Of a stretch of 64,000 nucleotides of DNA, positions 12,461 to 25,884 are shown piece after piece. The DNA lies in the NCBI GenBank assembly GCA_003342815.1, contig PTEX01000003.1, forward strand, positions 4,440,754 to 4,504,753. Reading direction: 5' to 3'. The position numbers and the translations under genes were made by a program. Each line of letters opens with the position of its first letter. The first letter of the stretch is position 1. The notes under the pieces are model-generated. The model was not told the DNA's origin. It worked only from the letters and a program-made list of their open reading frames with translations, and ran no database searches. This DNA comes from Eudromia elegans. Taxonomy: Eukaryota > Chordata > Aves > Tinamiformes > Tinamidae.

Positions 12461-15400
12461 TATCATTTTTTGTTTATATGCAAAAGAAACATTTGTTAGG
12501 AAGCCCATAGAACACATAGTGTTCCTGTCTTAATGTGCCTGCCATTTAGAAGAGGAGCACACACTGCCACAGAGGAAGCACAAGGAGGGGAAAAGTGGAC
12601 AAAGTTAAAAATCACTGACCCACAAGGTTTTGCATAATATTAATTCATATCCTTTTCCTGATCTAAAAGAAGATATAAGTCTGTAACGAAGAAGCAGAGC
12701 AAACCAGAGGAAGAAGATAACTTACCACATCGTCAAATGACCTGACACAAATCAAGTGAGTCTTTTGCTCCTTTTATATCTGCCAACATGTAAATGTTCT
12801 ACATTTAGAATGTCAAACAGCTTCATATTGCTAATATCAGTGAAACTAATCACAATATGAAATAAGTACTGAAGAATGTCCACAAATGACCAGGGGGAGC
12901 ATCTATAGTAATGTGCTTTATACTGCAAGACAGTGGAACACGGACAGACTAATGCAGTAAGACCTGCAACATCAAAAAAAAAAAAAAGGCCTGAAACAAG
13001 TGGAATTATTCTAAGTTTGAAATTAGAGATTTTGATGCAATTAGAACTCTCCTTCTTATATTAATAGGAGAGCTGATCAGGTTTGACTTGTTCCTTTGTA
13101 AGACTGTTCTAAACTAAGAAGAAAAGGATAACCTGTTGGTTTGCTTTTCTCCTTTTTCTTTTGCCATGTTAAATCCTTCTGCTTCCAGAAACATGAAGAA
13201 GTCAAAGGCCACTCAAGACTAGCTACATTCTTTCCAAGACACAGTTTTCAGACAGCCATAACTGCTTTTCATACAATTTATTGACAGCAAAGAGGTGAAG
13301 AGGTGAAGAGATGGCCCATAAAAAAGATTGTTCTAGGTTGGTGTCTGATCTGGAATTTCACATCTGGAAAGGTGGAAAGTCAAAAGGCTCAATTTTGCCC
13401 TTTAGGTGTGGAAAAGTGAGCATGTTTTATAAATAACATGGCCTTTCACTTGAACAAAAAGTAATAGCATGCTGTACATGACATTCCTTCTCTGAATAGG
13501 TGAGAGTGAGAAGGGGGCGGTAACATCTGAGCTGAAGAGGGCGGTGAATCAAATTCTCTCACTTTTCACCTATCACAAAAATTACAAGTAGAAAGGAGCA
13601 GATGGACATTTTTGAGAACATAAAGGTGCCTAAATGAGTGACTTAAAGGTGAAAAGAAAGACTTCTGTTCATTCCTTGTTTCTTCCTGTTTTATTTGGAA
13701 GGTGTGAAGATTTTGTTATAGTTTGTTTGGATTCTAAAAGAATTTTTTTACAACATTAGATGTTCATATTCCAAGAAGGCTGGAAGACAAAGTGACTGTG
13801 GGATTAATAAAGTGGTGCCACTATGGAATTTCTGGCACGAAAAAGAATTTTAAGCTAATTAAAGTGGCTTTTAAAGTTTATTTAACACTCACTTGACTTC
13901 AATATTTAATTAATATTTTGAACATAAAAAGGCTTCATCGACCACCTAAGAGTCTAAGAATTCTGAGTCATAGCAAACACTCCTTGTACCTTCTAGTTAT
14001 TCTCCAACAAGTCAGGGTATTCCAAATAAATTCTGTTCTTGAGGGCTTTCTAGTCCTGCTCTCGAGGTCAGAGGAACCCCATCTGTGGCTATCAGACAGT
14101 CTGTCACACCAGGCACTCCTGACCAGGCCACATCTGTTTGGCCGACCCTGGCTGGGACTAGGGGACGTAGGTTAGTAGAGCACAAGGATCCCAAGATCCA
14201 AAGACCCCCTCACACATTCAACTACAGCCTGGAATTTAAACGAAGGACAGCCAGAACGGAGATCTGGCACCTAATCTCTCAGCTTTCAAAAGCCTGGAAA
14301 GCTTCATAATAGATTAGATTTTGAATATCTCCTCAGTTTCATATTAATGACATAGGATGTCTTAAATGGAATAGGTCAACAAACCACAAACTCACATTTT
14401 CTTGAGTGTGTTTGTCATTATTCTGTAATATTTCCTGCTGTGAGAGGGGTATGGAAGCAGAATTATTTCCTAGTGATATTACATCATACTATTTAACAGA
14501 TTGCATCTGGGATGACAACAGTTACCAGATACAATTTATCACCTCACCCAGTATTTCGTATTGGTTATTTTTAGCTATACACATTGTGTAGACAAATGAA
14601 GTGTCCAACACCTTTTATATCTCAGGTGGGAGAGACTAAGGAGGGCACATCTTGTGTTATGTTTGGATCAGACAGACAGTGCCTTGATCTGGGAGTCTCT
14701 GAATGTTGACCTTTCTTTGCATGAAGGTTACCTGCATGGATATTTCTTGTTGTCTAGAACTGTAGTTGTGTAGAACTACAGAAATTACTCACCTGAGGCC
14801 TTCCTGTGGCAGAGATTTATGACATCTAACACTGAAGCATAAATTTAGCTGTTCTTAATCATGTGCATGAGCACATGATATATAGAAAATCCAAACCTGA
14901 GCTGTAACATGTTGTTTAGCTTGCATCAGTCTCAGATATATCTTAGCTATTTTGACAATTTGATGCTTTTCTGGTTTTTAGAGTCTATCATATCTAGAGT
15001 TTACAAAAGGTTTGTACATTGATTTATTTCAGGCTCCAGGGTTAATCCACATGCATAAGTCTTCGCATGTTATTGATAAATATCAAAGTGTCTGTTTAAC
15101 AGAGCGAAAAAATATGTGTATATCTTAGAAATGAGGACAAATAGAGACATTTTTACAGCTAAGATCCTGAATTGCAGTTCTTCTGTATCCATATGAGGAA
15201 GTGCTCTAAAAATTCACCATCACATGATTTCTGCCTTTTTATTACTTGCTTGCAATATGTTGATACAAGTGAGATAATGAAAGCTCATGAAACGATAATG
15301 AAATATAGTGAAAGATACACAGAATTCAAGGAGCAGAGCATCTCTGGCCAGGATGCTCCAGCATATCAGCTTTCTGCATTTCCTTCATGCTGTCTGGCTC

Positions 15401-17329
15401 CTCTTCCAGGAGGGATGAGGAGTGTAGTGTTGTCTCTTTAAACCTGTCAATGTGCTGTATAGCAGCAGTTTCTGCAATATTGAAGCTGTTCAATGATGAT
15501 TGATTGTTCCAAAATGAGCCTAATTGCTTCCCCAGTGACTCCTCTCCCTCTCTAGCAGTGCAGAAGAAATTCCTCAGGATCCTCTTATATGGATGCAAGG
15601 ACACGGAGGTACCTGATGTGGTTGGGGACATGGAGCTGGTCTTGCTGTCTGTCTACATGATGGAAAAGCAATATGGAGCTTCTGGCATGTTTCAGGTCAG
15701 GAAATTCTTTTGTACTGGAATAGTTTGATCTCAGACTTTTCCCTTGCTCCATGGCTCAGCAGCTTCTGGTTCCAGAAAGAGTGCGGGGGAAAAGGTGGAG
15801 AGGCTGCACACACAAGTCCCACAGCAGACACAGGGCAGCAGAGCACAAGGCGAGGTGGTGAGTGGTCCAGGGCAGTATGCTGCCAAGTGAGTGTCCTTCT
15901 GATGTTCTGACGAACTTCCCAGACCCTGCCCTGAGGTGGCAGCACAGCCAGGTGACAGCCCCTTTTGTTGTCACACGCGACAGATAAACAGCAGTCCAGG
16001 CCAGCCCAGTTGCATCTCACTGAGCCAGAAAGAGGCCACGCATGGTGGTGCAAATAGGTCAGGAACAGGCCAAGTGATGGAGAAAAGAGATGGGCGCTAA
16101 AGGGCTGATTCATGCTCTGCCCACCAAAGAGTTGGCAGGCAAAGCAAAGGGAGCTCCAGGAGTCCCCGGTCAGCCGTGCAGTCCCTTCAGCCCAGGCTCT
16201 GTGCTGCACAGCATGGGCCTGATCTACTGGGATAACCTTGCGCCTTGACCTGAAAAGGACTGGACTAAGGAAGGGCTAAGCAAAACCAAAGGAGCTCAGT
16301 GTGAACCTCTGAGCAACACCCAGTTTAAAATTCCCTGCCACTTTAAGACCACAGCTCCAAACTGCACATCTGGCAGGACCAAGAGTAATCTATGCTCCTC
16401 CACAGAGCCAGCTTGGGTGGTACTGAATTCCTGCTGCCCACCAGAGAAACCTCTCCACCCCAAACCACTGCCAGCTGTGCTGACAGCAGCGTGCCATGGG
16501 CAACGCACAGGAAACAGAGCTGGTTGATACCTCTACAAGTGACTCATCACAAGAATCTGACTTCCGGTGCCGTCATGGAGAACCTGCTCTTACCGTCACA
16601 GTCATTGCCCATAGTGAATGAAAGAGCAAGCTTCCAAACCAAGCTCGAAGCCTCCACTGTCATGCTCAGAATGGGGTTGCATTCTCCAAGCACAGCTATA
16701 ATATGTTGTGTGGTGCTTTGCATTGCTTGAGGACAGTGCCACTGGCAGGCATGAACTTTTTGTCAGGAAAAACAACATTTTAGGCCAGATCCAGCCCCAA
16801 AGATGCAATTTTTTCACCCACACAGAAGTTGCAGAGGCAAGGTAGAGAGCATATCAAGGCAAAAACTAACACCCTGCAATTAATTCTACTATTGACCTAA
16901 TGTTGTGACACAGCATAGCTTTTTCTCCAGAGGAACAATCCTGGATTGTAATCTGAATTAGCTTTAAATGGATTAGTTACAGCCCATCAAATTCTTGTGT
17001 GCATGTTACTATTCAGAATTAAAGTGACTGGATTTCAGAATAACTTAATTCTCCTCTAAATGGAGTTGAGCTAAATCTGAAGATGAATGCTTTGTTGCAG
17101 CTGGTAAATTCACCTTGTGCCCCTCTGGTTAATTTGAATTAACACAAAGGATCCTTCATGCTCAAGCCCCTGCTGATTGCCAACTTGGGTTATAGTATTT
17201 GATGTTGTCTCTGTCAGTAATACTAGAAGAAAAACATGCTATGGGGAAGTCCTCCGCACTGCAGACTGAAGAAGAAGGAGAGGGTGAGAGAGGATTCATG
17301 ACGCCAAGAAGATCCCTGGCCGAGCAAGT
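12461..17329. other. Unique stretch, partly GC-richer, no recognised gene
   Basis: This interval contains a 14-A run at 12974-12987, two GGGCGG GC-box-like sites near 13514-13543 and a perfect 9-bp hairpin at 14858-14879. A GC-richer segment at about 15500-16700 carries several overlapping open frames on both strands. None shows a domain I recognise. It could hold decayed retroviral or pseudogene sequence, but I cannot support that. Confidence 0.4.
14858..14879. repeat. Perfect 9-bp inverted repeat, 4-nt loop
   Basis: ATCATGTGC, loop ATGA, then GCACATGAT. It is a small symmetric site with no evident function; it would also read as a pair of half-sites for a dimeric DNA-binding protein. Confidence 0.75.
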
Positions 17330-18484
17330 TCATAGAATCATAGAATGCTTAAGGTTGGAAGGGACCTGTAGAGGTCATCTAGTCCAACCCCTCTGCACAC
17401 GCAGGGTCTCCTAGAGCATGTGGCACAGGGTGGTGTCCAGGCGGGTTTTGAAGATCTCCAGAGAAGGAGACTCCACCACCTCTCTGGGCAGCCTGTTCCA
17501 GGGCTCTGTCACCCTCACTGTTGAGAAATTCCTTCGCAAGTTCCTGTGGAACTTTTGGTGCCTCAATTTGTGGCCGTTTCCCCTAGTTCTATCACTGGCC
17601 ACCACTGAGAAGAGGCCAGCCCCCTCCTCCTCACTCCCTTTCTTGAGATATTCATATACATTAATCAGGTCCCCTCTCAGTCTTCTCCTCTCCAAGCTGA
17701 AGAGGCCCAGCTCTCTCAGCCTTTGCTCATAGGGCAGATGTTCCAGGCCCTTAATCATCTTTGTAGCCCTGCGCTGGACCCTCTCTAGCAGCTCCACATC
17801 CCTCCTGCACTGGGGAGCCCAGAACTGCACACAGCACTCGAGGTGCGGCCTCACCAGGGCTGAGTAGAGGGGAAGAATCACCTCCCTCGACCTGCTGGAG
17901 ATGCTCTGCTTAATGCACCCCAAGATCCCATTGGCCTTCTTGGCCACGAGGGCACACTGCTGCCTCATGGTCAACTTGTCGTCCACCATGACGCCCAGGT
18001 CCCTCTCTGCAGGGCTGCTCTCCAGGAGGTCGGTCCCCAGCCTGTAGCCGTGTCTGGGGTTATTCCTCCCCAGGTGCAGGACCCTACACTTGCCCTTGTT
18101 GAACTTCATGAGGTTACTCGCCGCCCAGCTGTCCAGTCTGTCCAGGTCCCTGTGGATGGCAGCGCAGCCCTCAGGGCTGTCAGCTATTCCTCCCAGCTTA
18201 GTATCATCAGCAAACTTGCTGAGGGAGCACTCCATCCCTTTATCCAGGTTGTTAATGAATAAATTGAACAGGACCGGACCGAGGACTGACCCCTGGGGGA
18301 CACCACTAACCACAGGCCTCCAGCTGGACTCGGCACCACTGATCACCACTCTCTGAGCCCTGTCATTCAGCCAGTTCCTAATCCACCTCACTGTCCACTC
18401 ATCTAACCCATACTTCAGGATGGGTTAGGATCCTTGCCCAGGAGGATGCTGTGAGGGACGGCGTCAAAAGCCTTGCTGAAGGCT
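17330..18484 (-). mobile_element. CR1 LINE, 5'-truncated, best preserved copy
   Basis: On the plus strand it begins TCATAGAATCATAGAATGCT, the CR1 3' terminus. It runs through the 3' untranslated region and the C-terminal half of ORF2 to near 18484. There the minus strand reads FSKAFD, the end of reverse-transcriptase motif A, and the CR1 match stops. The element is thus truncated inside the RT domain. Its octamer block is cleaner and its frame far more intact than in the other copies here, so it is probably the youngest insertion in the window. One frame break lies at about 18400-18430. It is not autonomous, because the endonuclease, ORF1 and the first part of RT are missing. Confidence 0.97.
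17411..18391 (-). pseudogene. CR1 ORF2 C-terminal reverse transcriptase remnant (326 codons)
   Basis: This is an open 326-codon frame within the CR1 at 17330-18484. The first residues are the RT palm: motif [11 protein letters not shown] at about residues 30-39, and the catalytic motif C FADD at about 60-63, both intact. The CR1-specific C-terminal half follows, including [55 protein letters not shown] and [20 protein letters not shown]. The methionine at the start is internal and not a true initiation codon. In a full CR1, ORF2 has an apurinic-type endonuclease and RT, which together carry out target-primed reverse transcription. Here the endonuclease and motifs 0-2 are absent, so no function is expected. 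The preserved frame argues for recent insertion rather than for selection. Confidence 0.93.
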
Positions 18485-19620
18485 TTTGAAGTTGAGATGC
18501 CCTCCTTGAAGAACCCGCTTTTCTCAGCCCATGAGTGTTCTGCAAGAGAAGGAAGTAAATCCCCTTGCCCTCCACTTTGGCTTTTCCAAAGCAAATGGAT
18601 TCATCCTACTTTCCACACTGAGCTTCCACATCAGCCATGGCCCTGGTGGTGAATGCTAGATCCCATATCACTGTTCAAAGGTGAATCAGTACTTCTATAG
18701 GTAGCAAGTCGAAAGCTGGAGATGACTCCATCTGGTGCTCCATCTGGTACCACCAAGCAGTGGTACTTGGTGTGGCTGAGTGCCCCAGCACCACACTAAC
18801 AACCAGCAATGCTCCGATTCAGCCTGAATCCTAATGCTCAACATTATTCACTTTCCGAATATTTGTCTAGCATGTCTGATTGCTAAGGCCAACTGAAGCC
18901 TTCACTTCCTCTATAAATATTTGTGCAATGACCTATAACTACTGGCCAACATGTTTGCCAGCACTCTATTAAATGACATCCCATTTTACAATTAGCTATT
19001 ATCATTTGATAACCTCTTGAGGTTAAGAATACAGATGTAGGATCTCCAAGATTTAGATTGGGAATACTTCATATCAGAAGTATGTTTCCCTTGAGAATGA
19101 CATCACCACAGGGACACATATTTCAAATATTTTGGCCATCATATTTTGAAAGCTTCTTTAGAAATAGGAAAATGCTTTTTGAGCCCTGAAAGAACTTTTC
19201 TGTCAGTCTCAAGTAAACACACTACCATTTAACTCTTTTGAAAGCCTTGGGCAATAACAACAAAAAGTGTCATGAGAAGCCAAGCAAAGGACTGTAATGT
19301 AGCCAAATAAATGAGTATGTTTTGTATATAGTGTTTATATTATCTGAAAAAGTTCTTTGTTGAATGCTGTGTTAGCATTTTTGTGATGAAAATGTCCAAG
19401 TGGAGCCTAAGCCACAGTTTCAGAACAGGATCCTGATAATTGGGTGTCAGATGCCACGTTTTAATTTAACAAATGGTCTCTGTTCACTGTATAACACTAA
19501 AGCCCTAAGTTTGAAAACTCCCAAGCAACGAAATTGTTAGAATTTTGAAATTCAGAATTTTCATTGGCAGTTGAGGACTGAAGTTAAATCGTAGCTATCA
19601 ACTATATATAAAAGGATTTA

Positions 19621-19655
19621 TATATGTGTGTGTGTGCATGCACGTGTGTGTATGC
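19621..19655. repeat. Imperfect (TG)n tract
   Basis: TATATGTGTGTGTGTGCATG followed by CACGTGTGTGTATG. The alternating purine-pyrimidine order could favour Z-DNA. It contains a CACGTG E-box. Confidence 0.8.
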
Positions 19656-20150
19656 AAACTTGTGTAAGTGGATACATACAAATGGATAACTTGCTGCTTT
19701 TCTTCTATTCTTCCACTTCCATTTCTGTCTTCTTCTATAGGCTGTAAATCTATCCATGTACCATAAACCATACAGCCTAGTAAAAAAAGACTATGAAATT
19801 GAAATGAACAATATTTACTGTACTTGAACTGCTGATTTCTCTATCGACAAGATAAAGTGAGAGTGACTACCATGGGCTTAAAAGTTATCCTAGAGAGAAA
19901 GTAGTGCAATGCATAGAGGCAATCAAGTCTAGAGAGTCATCTATTTTATTTGAGGAAATAGTAATACTATTTCTAATACTAATTTACCTAGGGGAAGACA
20001 ACAAAAGAAATTCAGATTTTTTTTTCCCACCTTGTTGGCAGAAGAGGCGGTACGGCCTTCAGCTGGGCTCTCTTGCTTGTTACAAAGAACCAGAGCTGCT
20101 CCACTGCCAGGTCCCAAGCTCAGGGGTCCTCACTGTAGGACAGCACTTAT

Positions 20151-20190
20151 TCAATGCATTTTAATGCATTTAATGCATTCAATGCATTTA
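20151..20190. repeat. Four clustered AATGCATT motifs
   Basis: The palindrome AATGCATT occurs four times at intervals of about 8-11 bp. It may be a degenerate microsatellite or a homotypic cluster of palindromic octamer-like sites. There is no other support for regulation. Confidence 0.7.
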
Positions 20191-20999
20191 GAGCTGATGG
20201 ACTGGTCAATAATTGCACTGAGATTTTTCCTACTCAAAGTCATTTTTCTTGATGAATTCTTAAAAATAACTCATGAAACAACTTCAACTTTGTTCAAAAG
20301 GTAGCCATGAATTTATTACTATTTCACTTACAAAGCCCTATCTATTTATAACATTAATTTAACAATATAATATGAAAAGGCATCCACATGAGGCTGTAAA
20401 TATATCCTAAAGACAATATTCAAACTAAAAATGAGCACTTAAATGTTTCATTGAATAAGTTAAAAATAGTTTAAGTGTACAGTCCCATTAATATTTTTGA
20501 GTGTAGCACTTGAGCTGCTTTCATTCCCCAAAATTTCACAGAATTTCTAATGCTTTGATAGACATTTCCTAAAATGGTTTAATAAGAGCAATGATAATAG
20601 CAAGTCATAATTTAAGCAATTAATTTTGATTCAAACTCAGTGTAAAATTAACATTATATTATATTTTGAAAGTTCATGAAATATTTTTAAAATTGAAACT
20701 TTTAGAAAAAAAAATTAAGTTCTTCTTTGGAAGAGCTGTATTAATACACATGCATCTTGTCATGTTCATTTATACTGTGACACACACATAAAAAATCTGT
20801 ATTTTAAAGTGAAACATAATTTGCTTCTGCCAGCTCAGAAGGCCAGAAGTTCAGGTGCTTGTTAAAACAAGAAGCGAAGTTCACTCCTATTTCTCTTACT
20901 TCAGTTCACCTGATCAGTTCAAACCCAGACACTAGGTGCCTGAGTCTTCATATAAGAAGAGAGAGCAGCTAAATCACAATGAAACGAAACGAAACAACT

Positions 21000-21062
21000 G
21001 AAATGAAATGAAATGAAATGAAATGAAATGAAATGAAATGAAATGAAATGAAATGAAATGAT
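21000..21062. repeat. (GAAAT)n pentanucleotide microsatellite
   Basis: About twelve GAAAT units, preceded at 20981-20995 by three GAAAC units, a typical variant edge. The complementary strand reads as TTTCA units. The open frame this creates on the minus strand is a by-product of the repeat. Confidence 0.98.
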
Positions 21063-24000
21063 GATAAAAGTGTAAATGAAAAGAGCTCTCCTAAGAGCTC
21101 TCACATGGTTCTGGTTGGCCAAGGCACCCACCCCTTGTTGGCACGTGTTTGGAATCAGAGAATTGGCATCACTGAAGAGCAGACTCTGAATAAGGAAAAA
21201 GTGTTAGACTACCCCTTTTAAATGGTGCTGATATCTTCCAGCTCATTGGAAAATTTGGAGATATAGACTTCAGTTTGTTCTTTTTAGAAAGTTAAATACA
21301 AAATGCTAAGTGTGCTTTCTGTATTGAAAAGCTGAGATATATAAAAATATCTATTTATAGTATAGAAATTGTTATGATTTCTGTGAGAGTAGAACTGTCC
21401 ACCTGACTGTATTTCTCATTCTGCAAAGTAACAAATCTGTTTTGTAGTGGTGACAGCTTGCAACTCCTCTGATTTCAGAGAGATGCCTTCTAAAATAAAT
21501 GAAGCCTATTCAGAGTAGGACAAATATTCCCTCTTTGTTTTTCTTTCTCTCCCCCCAAGTCTTGTTCTATTTAGATATTTATACCAGACTTATTAATCAC
21601 TTGAATTTTCCAGTACATCAGCCTGATTGCAGTGTGGGAAAGAGGAAAATAAAACACAATCTGAGTCTGTTATGTAATGGCTATTTCCTGTACCCTTCTA
21701 CCACGTTAAAAATGACCATAACAACACCAAGAAGATGCCATCAGATCTATTGCTCAGAAAAATATTGTCACTATTCATAATCTAACCAACAAATAAAATG
21801 ACACAAAAATGTTGTATCATATAATCTGCCTAATATTCAGTCTTGGTTAGTGTGGTTACTGCCAATCAATTTTTTAAATAGGAGCATCATTGTAAGAATA
21901 AACTCACCGGACATGTGCTTTAAACTGATGGATCCATGAAAATAGAAATATGCTTTTGCTCCTGTAATCCTCCATGTGAGACTATCACCCCAAGAAGAAA
22001 TGAAGAAATATCTGAAAAGCATAATGAAGTTCCCAGAGTGATAATGATGCCAAATTAAATAGATTTTGTTTTCAGATTTTAACATCAGTAGATATCAGAC
22101 TTTACAAATCAGTACCACAGATTGATTCTAACATGACCTAGAATTACAAAAACATAGGAGAAGGAATGAAAAACTTACAAATTTAGTAAAAAAAAAATAC
22201 AGATGTCTGTTTTTTCATCGCCAACTCCAACACTATTGCCTTTGGACATTTTATTTTTAAGAAACATCTGTCCAATTTGGATCTGTCATACTACAACTGT
22301 GATTAGTCAGACACGTTACAAAAAGCAGAATTACTCTTGCAAGTAAAGTCTACAGAGTTATTGTCTCATGAACACAAAGTAATAAACTTCATCAGAACAA
22401 CAATTTGAATTTCTTCTGTGACTTTCATCCATACACCTCAAATTACCTGAAAAGCATTGTTTAATTACATATTGCATTACCTAAATAGATAGACAGGATG
22501 TGTTAAAAAATTCTTCTGAAGTGAAAAATAGCACACATTCAGAAGGAGAAGCCACGGCCTAAACAGAGGATGTGAGGATAGTACATAATGAAAATTGAAG
22601 AACATCTAGGAATACAGCCTGTAATCACTCATATTGTGTTCAGATGAGATGTCGTCTTTAATATCAAGCTTTTGGGGGGTCTTTCTCTATGATGCTTACA
22701 GCCACAAGCAGACAGTCATTTTTTTTTTCCCAAAAAATATGGCAGTGGCAACTGTTCTGTTTTAAATCTTCTCTACGAGAACTTTGAGATAAATTCTAGA
22801 GCTGCACAAAAATTTTCAAACAAATAGTTTCCTCGCCAAAAAATGCAGGACAACTGAAACTATTTGGAAGTTTGGATTGGGTTCAGCAAATTGTTTCAGC
22901 CAAACAATGCGGGGGAGGAGAGCGGAATTCTGAAAATGTGAAACATTTTGTTCCAACATTGTTGAAATTACAAAAATCCTCTTTTATTTTCTGCATTTTA
23001 GTAGAAGTATTAGAAAAAGTGGGCAGAGTAGTCAAAAAAAGAAGAAAAAGAAAGGGAGAGAAGAATTACATATGAGACAATGAGAAAAACTTGGATTGTG
23101 TCACATTTGGAAGCTCTTCAGCCCTACTATTCCCACTTTGTTCAAGAAAACCTCCAAATAAGAATGAGCTGCGCCATGGAGACTAATGATGTGTGCACAT
23201 TCCAGCTCAGAACATATTTCTCCTGTGAGTTAGAGCAAAGATGCACCAACTGAAAGCTGAAAAATGCTGCTACTAAATTCTACCGGTTCAATCTGTTTGC
23301 TTGTCTTACACAATACATTTGACGAAAAGCGATGAAAGGTTTCTCATTTGCCTGGACTGAACTATTTATGGGTCATCTTCTGTCTTTTAGTGGTTGCAAA
23401 TATCGAACAGATAAACCCATCAGTTCTCCTGAACAGACCACACTCCTTAAGTAAATGCTTCCTTTCAGTAGATTACAGTTGCCTGGAGCGCAGAACAAAC
23501 TCAAGGCTGTCTTACCTGCTTGCAGGAGGACTGTCTCAAAGCAGAAGAGACATCATCTGGTGACCAAAGAACGAACCTAAGGCAATTTATTTTCCCACTC
23601 TCCAAAGAGGCACGATGCAACTTCCTTGAGCTCTGGCAAAACGCCTTGAATAGGTGCATGTGGCTTCAAATAATTGCCTATGGCATGCCTTGGATTAACA
23701 TTCACTCACTTGTATACAAGACCATCAGTCAAGATCAAAGAACCCAAGAAGAACAAAACATTTGCATGTTCCCTTCTCCTCACCTGCCATGAGCTGCACT
23801 GAAAGACCAAAGACAATTACATTCTGAATCCTAAATAGAGAGTAAAAATAGAAAAATATATATGTATATATGCACATAAACTTTTAATCTAAACCTTCCT
23901 TATAGAAAGCAGTTCTAACCACAGTTCTCCTCCACGAGCAGCTACAGAAGAGCAGATATCGTGGCACTCCTGTATACTGTATATGCTGTATATGCCTGAC

Positions 24001-25884
24001 ACACCACGCTGGTCAGACCAAACTGCTGCTCTAACAGACTGGGCTACTCAGGTTGCAATTTTGGAACTGGCTGCTTCAGTTGTTAGGGAGGAATGGGAGA
24101 CTGGATGACTCAAGCCCTAGCATTGAACTCCCACTTGATAACAGGCAGGGGGAGAATGCTTACTCATAAACTTCTGTGATGTTCAGACGTCTGAAGCATC
24201 ATTCCTTCCACCGTAGGAAGCTGGCAGAGATGCAAAAGATTAGAGACCTGCAAGGCTGCATAGCTCAGGGATGTGTGGGAGGCTCTGACCCGTTTCTGGC
24301 TGGACGCAGAGCATGTGTGAGCCTGCTCACAGGAGCACACTGACCCATCATCCAGACTGCAAACTTTCAAGCCCCAGCAATCCCCTTGAGCTTCAGACAT
24401 CTCCAGAGTCTGACCCCAACCTGTTGTTGCTCATGCAGTCAGGACAGATTGGACAGGGCTCAAATAACTACATCTTTGTTTGATTGCAGAAATCCCAAGC
24501 TCAGCCATGCTGGGGCTCTATGGCTCTATTTTTAGCTAATAAAAGTTCTACTATAAGAAAAAAACAATGGCATCCAGAGTTGAAGATAACAAACTCCATT
24601 TTCTGTCATCTACACATGATCTGTCATGTGGGCCTGAGGCAAAACATTGTTGGGAATGGAAAGAAGTGATGTGCGGAAGAGAACAACCTTCTTTTACATA
24701 AGGCGCAAACCTCACTTCCATATTTTCTTTGGTTTGTTTACTTCTACAGAGAGCAAAGGATGGGAACAGAGAGACCTCTGAGTATTCGTATCGCAGATTC
24801 TCACATAACGCATCAGGCCGCTCGTGTGAATTTGGCTCGGGTTAGACTGTGTATTGACTCTGGTTAGTAAGCAGCTCTTCCCAGCTGTGTTTGTCCTGGT
24901 GTTGGTTTCTGGTCAGGGTTCTTTCCAGGCTCTGGAAGCTGCTATCTACCATAACTGTGGGAATACACAGGCCTCTGCACTACAACAGGAGTTGTAATGA
25001 CCAAGAAGATTGCTCTGTTGTTAATCAACTAGAGGCAGAATATGACATAAAATAGATGAGCCTGTTCTGTTCTTGCCTTTGGCTGTTTTGGATGTAAAAT
25101 GACATGTTTTCTATCGACCACAACCACCTGTTTTCCTGCCTGCTTGTACACAAGCTACCTGATCACTATTTATGTTAGTGTGCTGTTACTCTCCAGTTCC
25201 CATTTGTGAAAAAAACTCATCAAAATCTACAACACAACCCACCACTAGGTGTAATTCCCATTCCCGGTCCTCCTCCCTCTCAATTTGCCAGCTGATGAAT
25301 TGAGTGTATGAAAGCACTCCTTATCCTCCTCATCTAATTCGTTCAGTTTAAAAAACACTACATCTTAAAGTGGTTTCAGTTGCCTGGCTGATTTGGGCCA
25401 ACATAGGTTAGACAACAGGTCACAGCAGCTATACTACTAAACTGTTGAGACAATAATGTCTGCAGAAAAGGAATGGGGACAAGACAGAGTTGGAAAGGAA
25501 GAGGGCAGGAGGTGGGAATCTCTTCTACCCAACCAGCTGAGGTTTCCTGAGAAGATCCATCCCAAGGGACCTTAAAATCTCTGACCAGGAAAGGTTTAGG
25601 AAGGGGAGCAGGGATAGTGAAGACTGAGCTTGGTGGTAGGGACAATGCTCAAAGGAAGCAGCTCTGCATTTAGGTGACTCTGTTAGGTCACATCTCTTTT
25701 ATGAACTTAGAATTCATAATCCATTTCTTCTTCATCCACGAGCAATGTTGGGCAGAAGGCCCCATCAGCCTATGATAACTGTGTACACTGCGTTAAAGCT
25801 TTCACTGCAGCTTCTGAAAGATGAATGAAACAAGTATCAATTCCAAGTCAGGTAGCCTAAGCATCCCTTGCACAAGGGGATTTG
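21063..25884. other. Unique AT-rich stretch
   Basis: No gene or named repeat was recognised in these 4.8 kb. Short frames are scattered on both strands with no known domain or plausible splice structure. Confidence 0.45.

Larger units (their letters stand above)
18485..20999. other. Unique AT-rich stretch
   Basis: Nothing gene-like was recognised. It contains a short alternating purine-pyrimidine (TG)n-type tract at 19621-19655 and a cluster of ATGCAT motifs at 20151-20190. Confidence 0.5.

Noticed and set aside
15697..16209. Open frame of 170 codons on the minus strand
   Set aside because: No known motif. The GC-richer local composition lowers stop frequency in several frames at once.
18471..18500. 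Hairpin CAAAAGCCTTGC...AAGGCTTTTG
   Set aside because: It lies at the junction of the CR1 end and its flank, with the left half explained by the conserved FSKAFD codons. Not a separate element.
20981..21062. Possible CRISPR-like array
   Set aside because: The units are contiguous 5-bp microsatellite repeats with no spacers, in a vertebrate genome.
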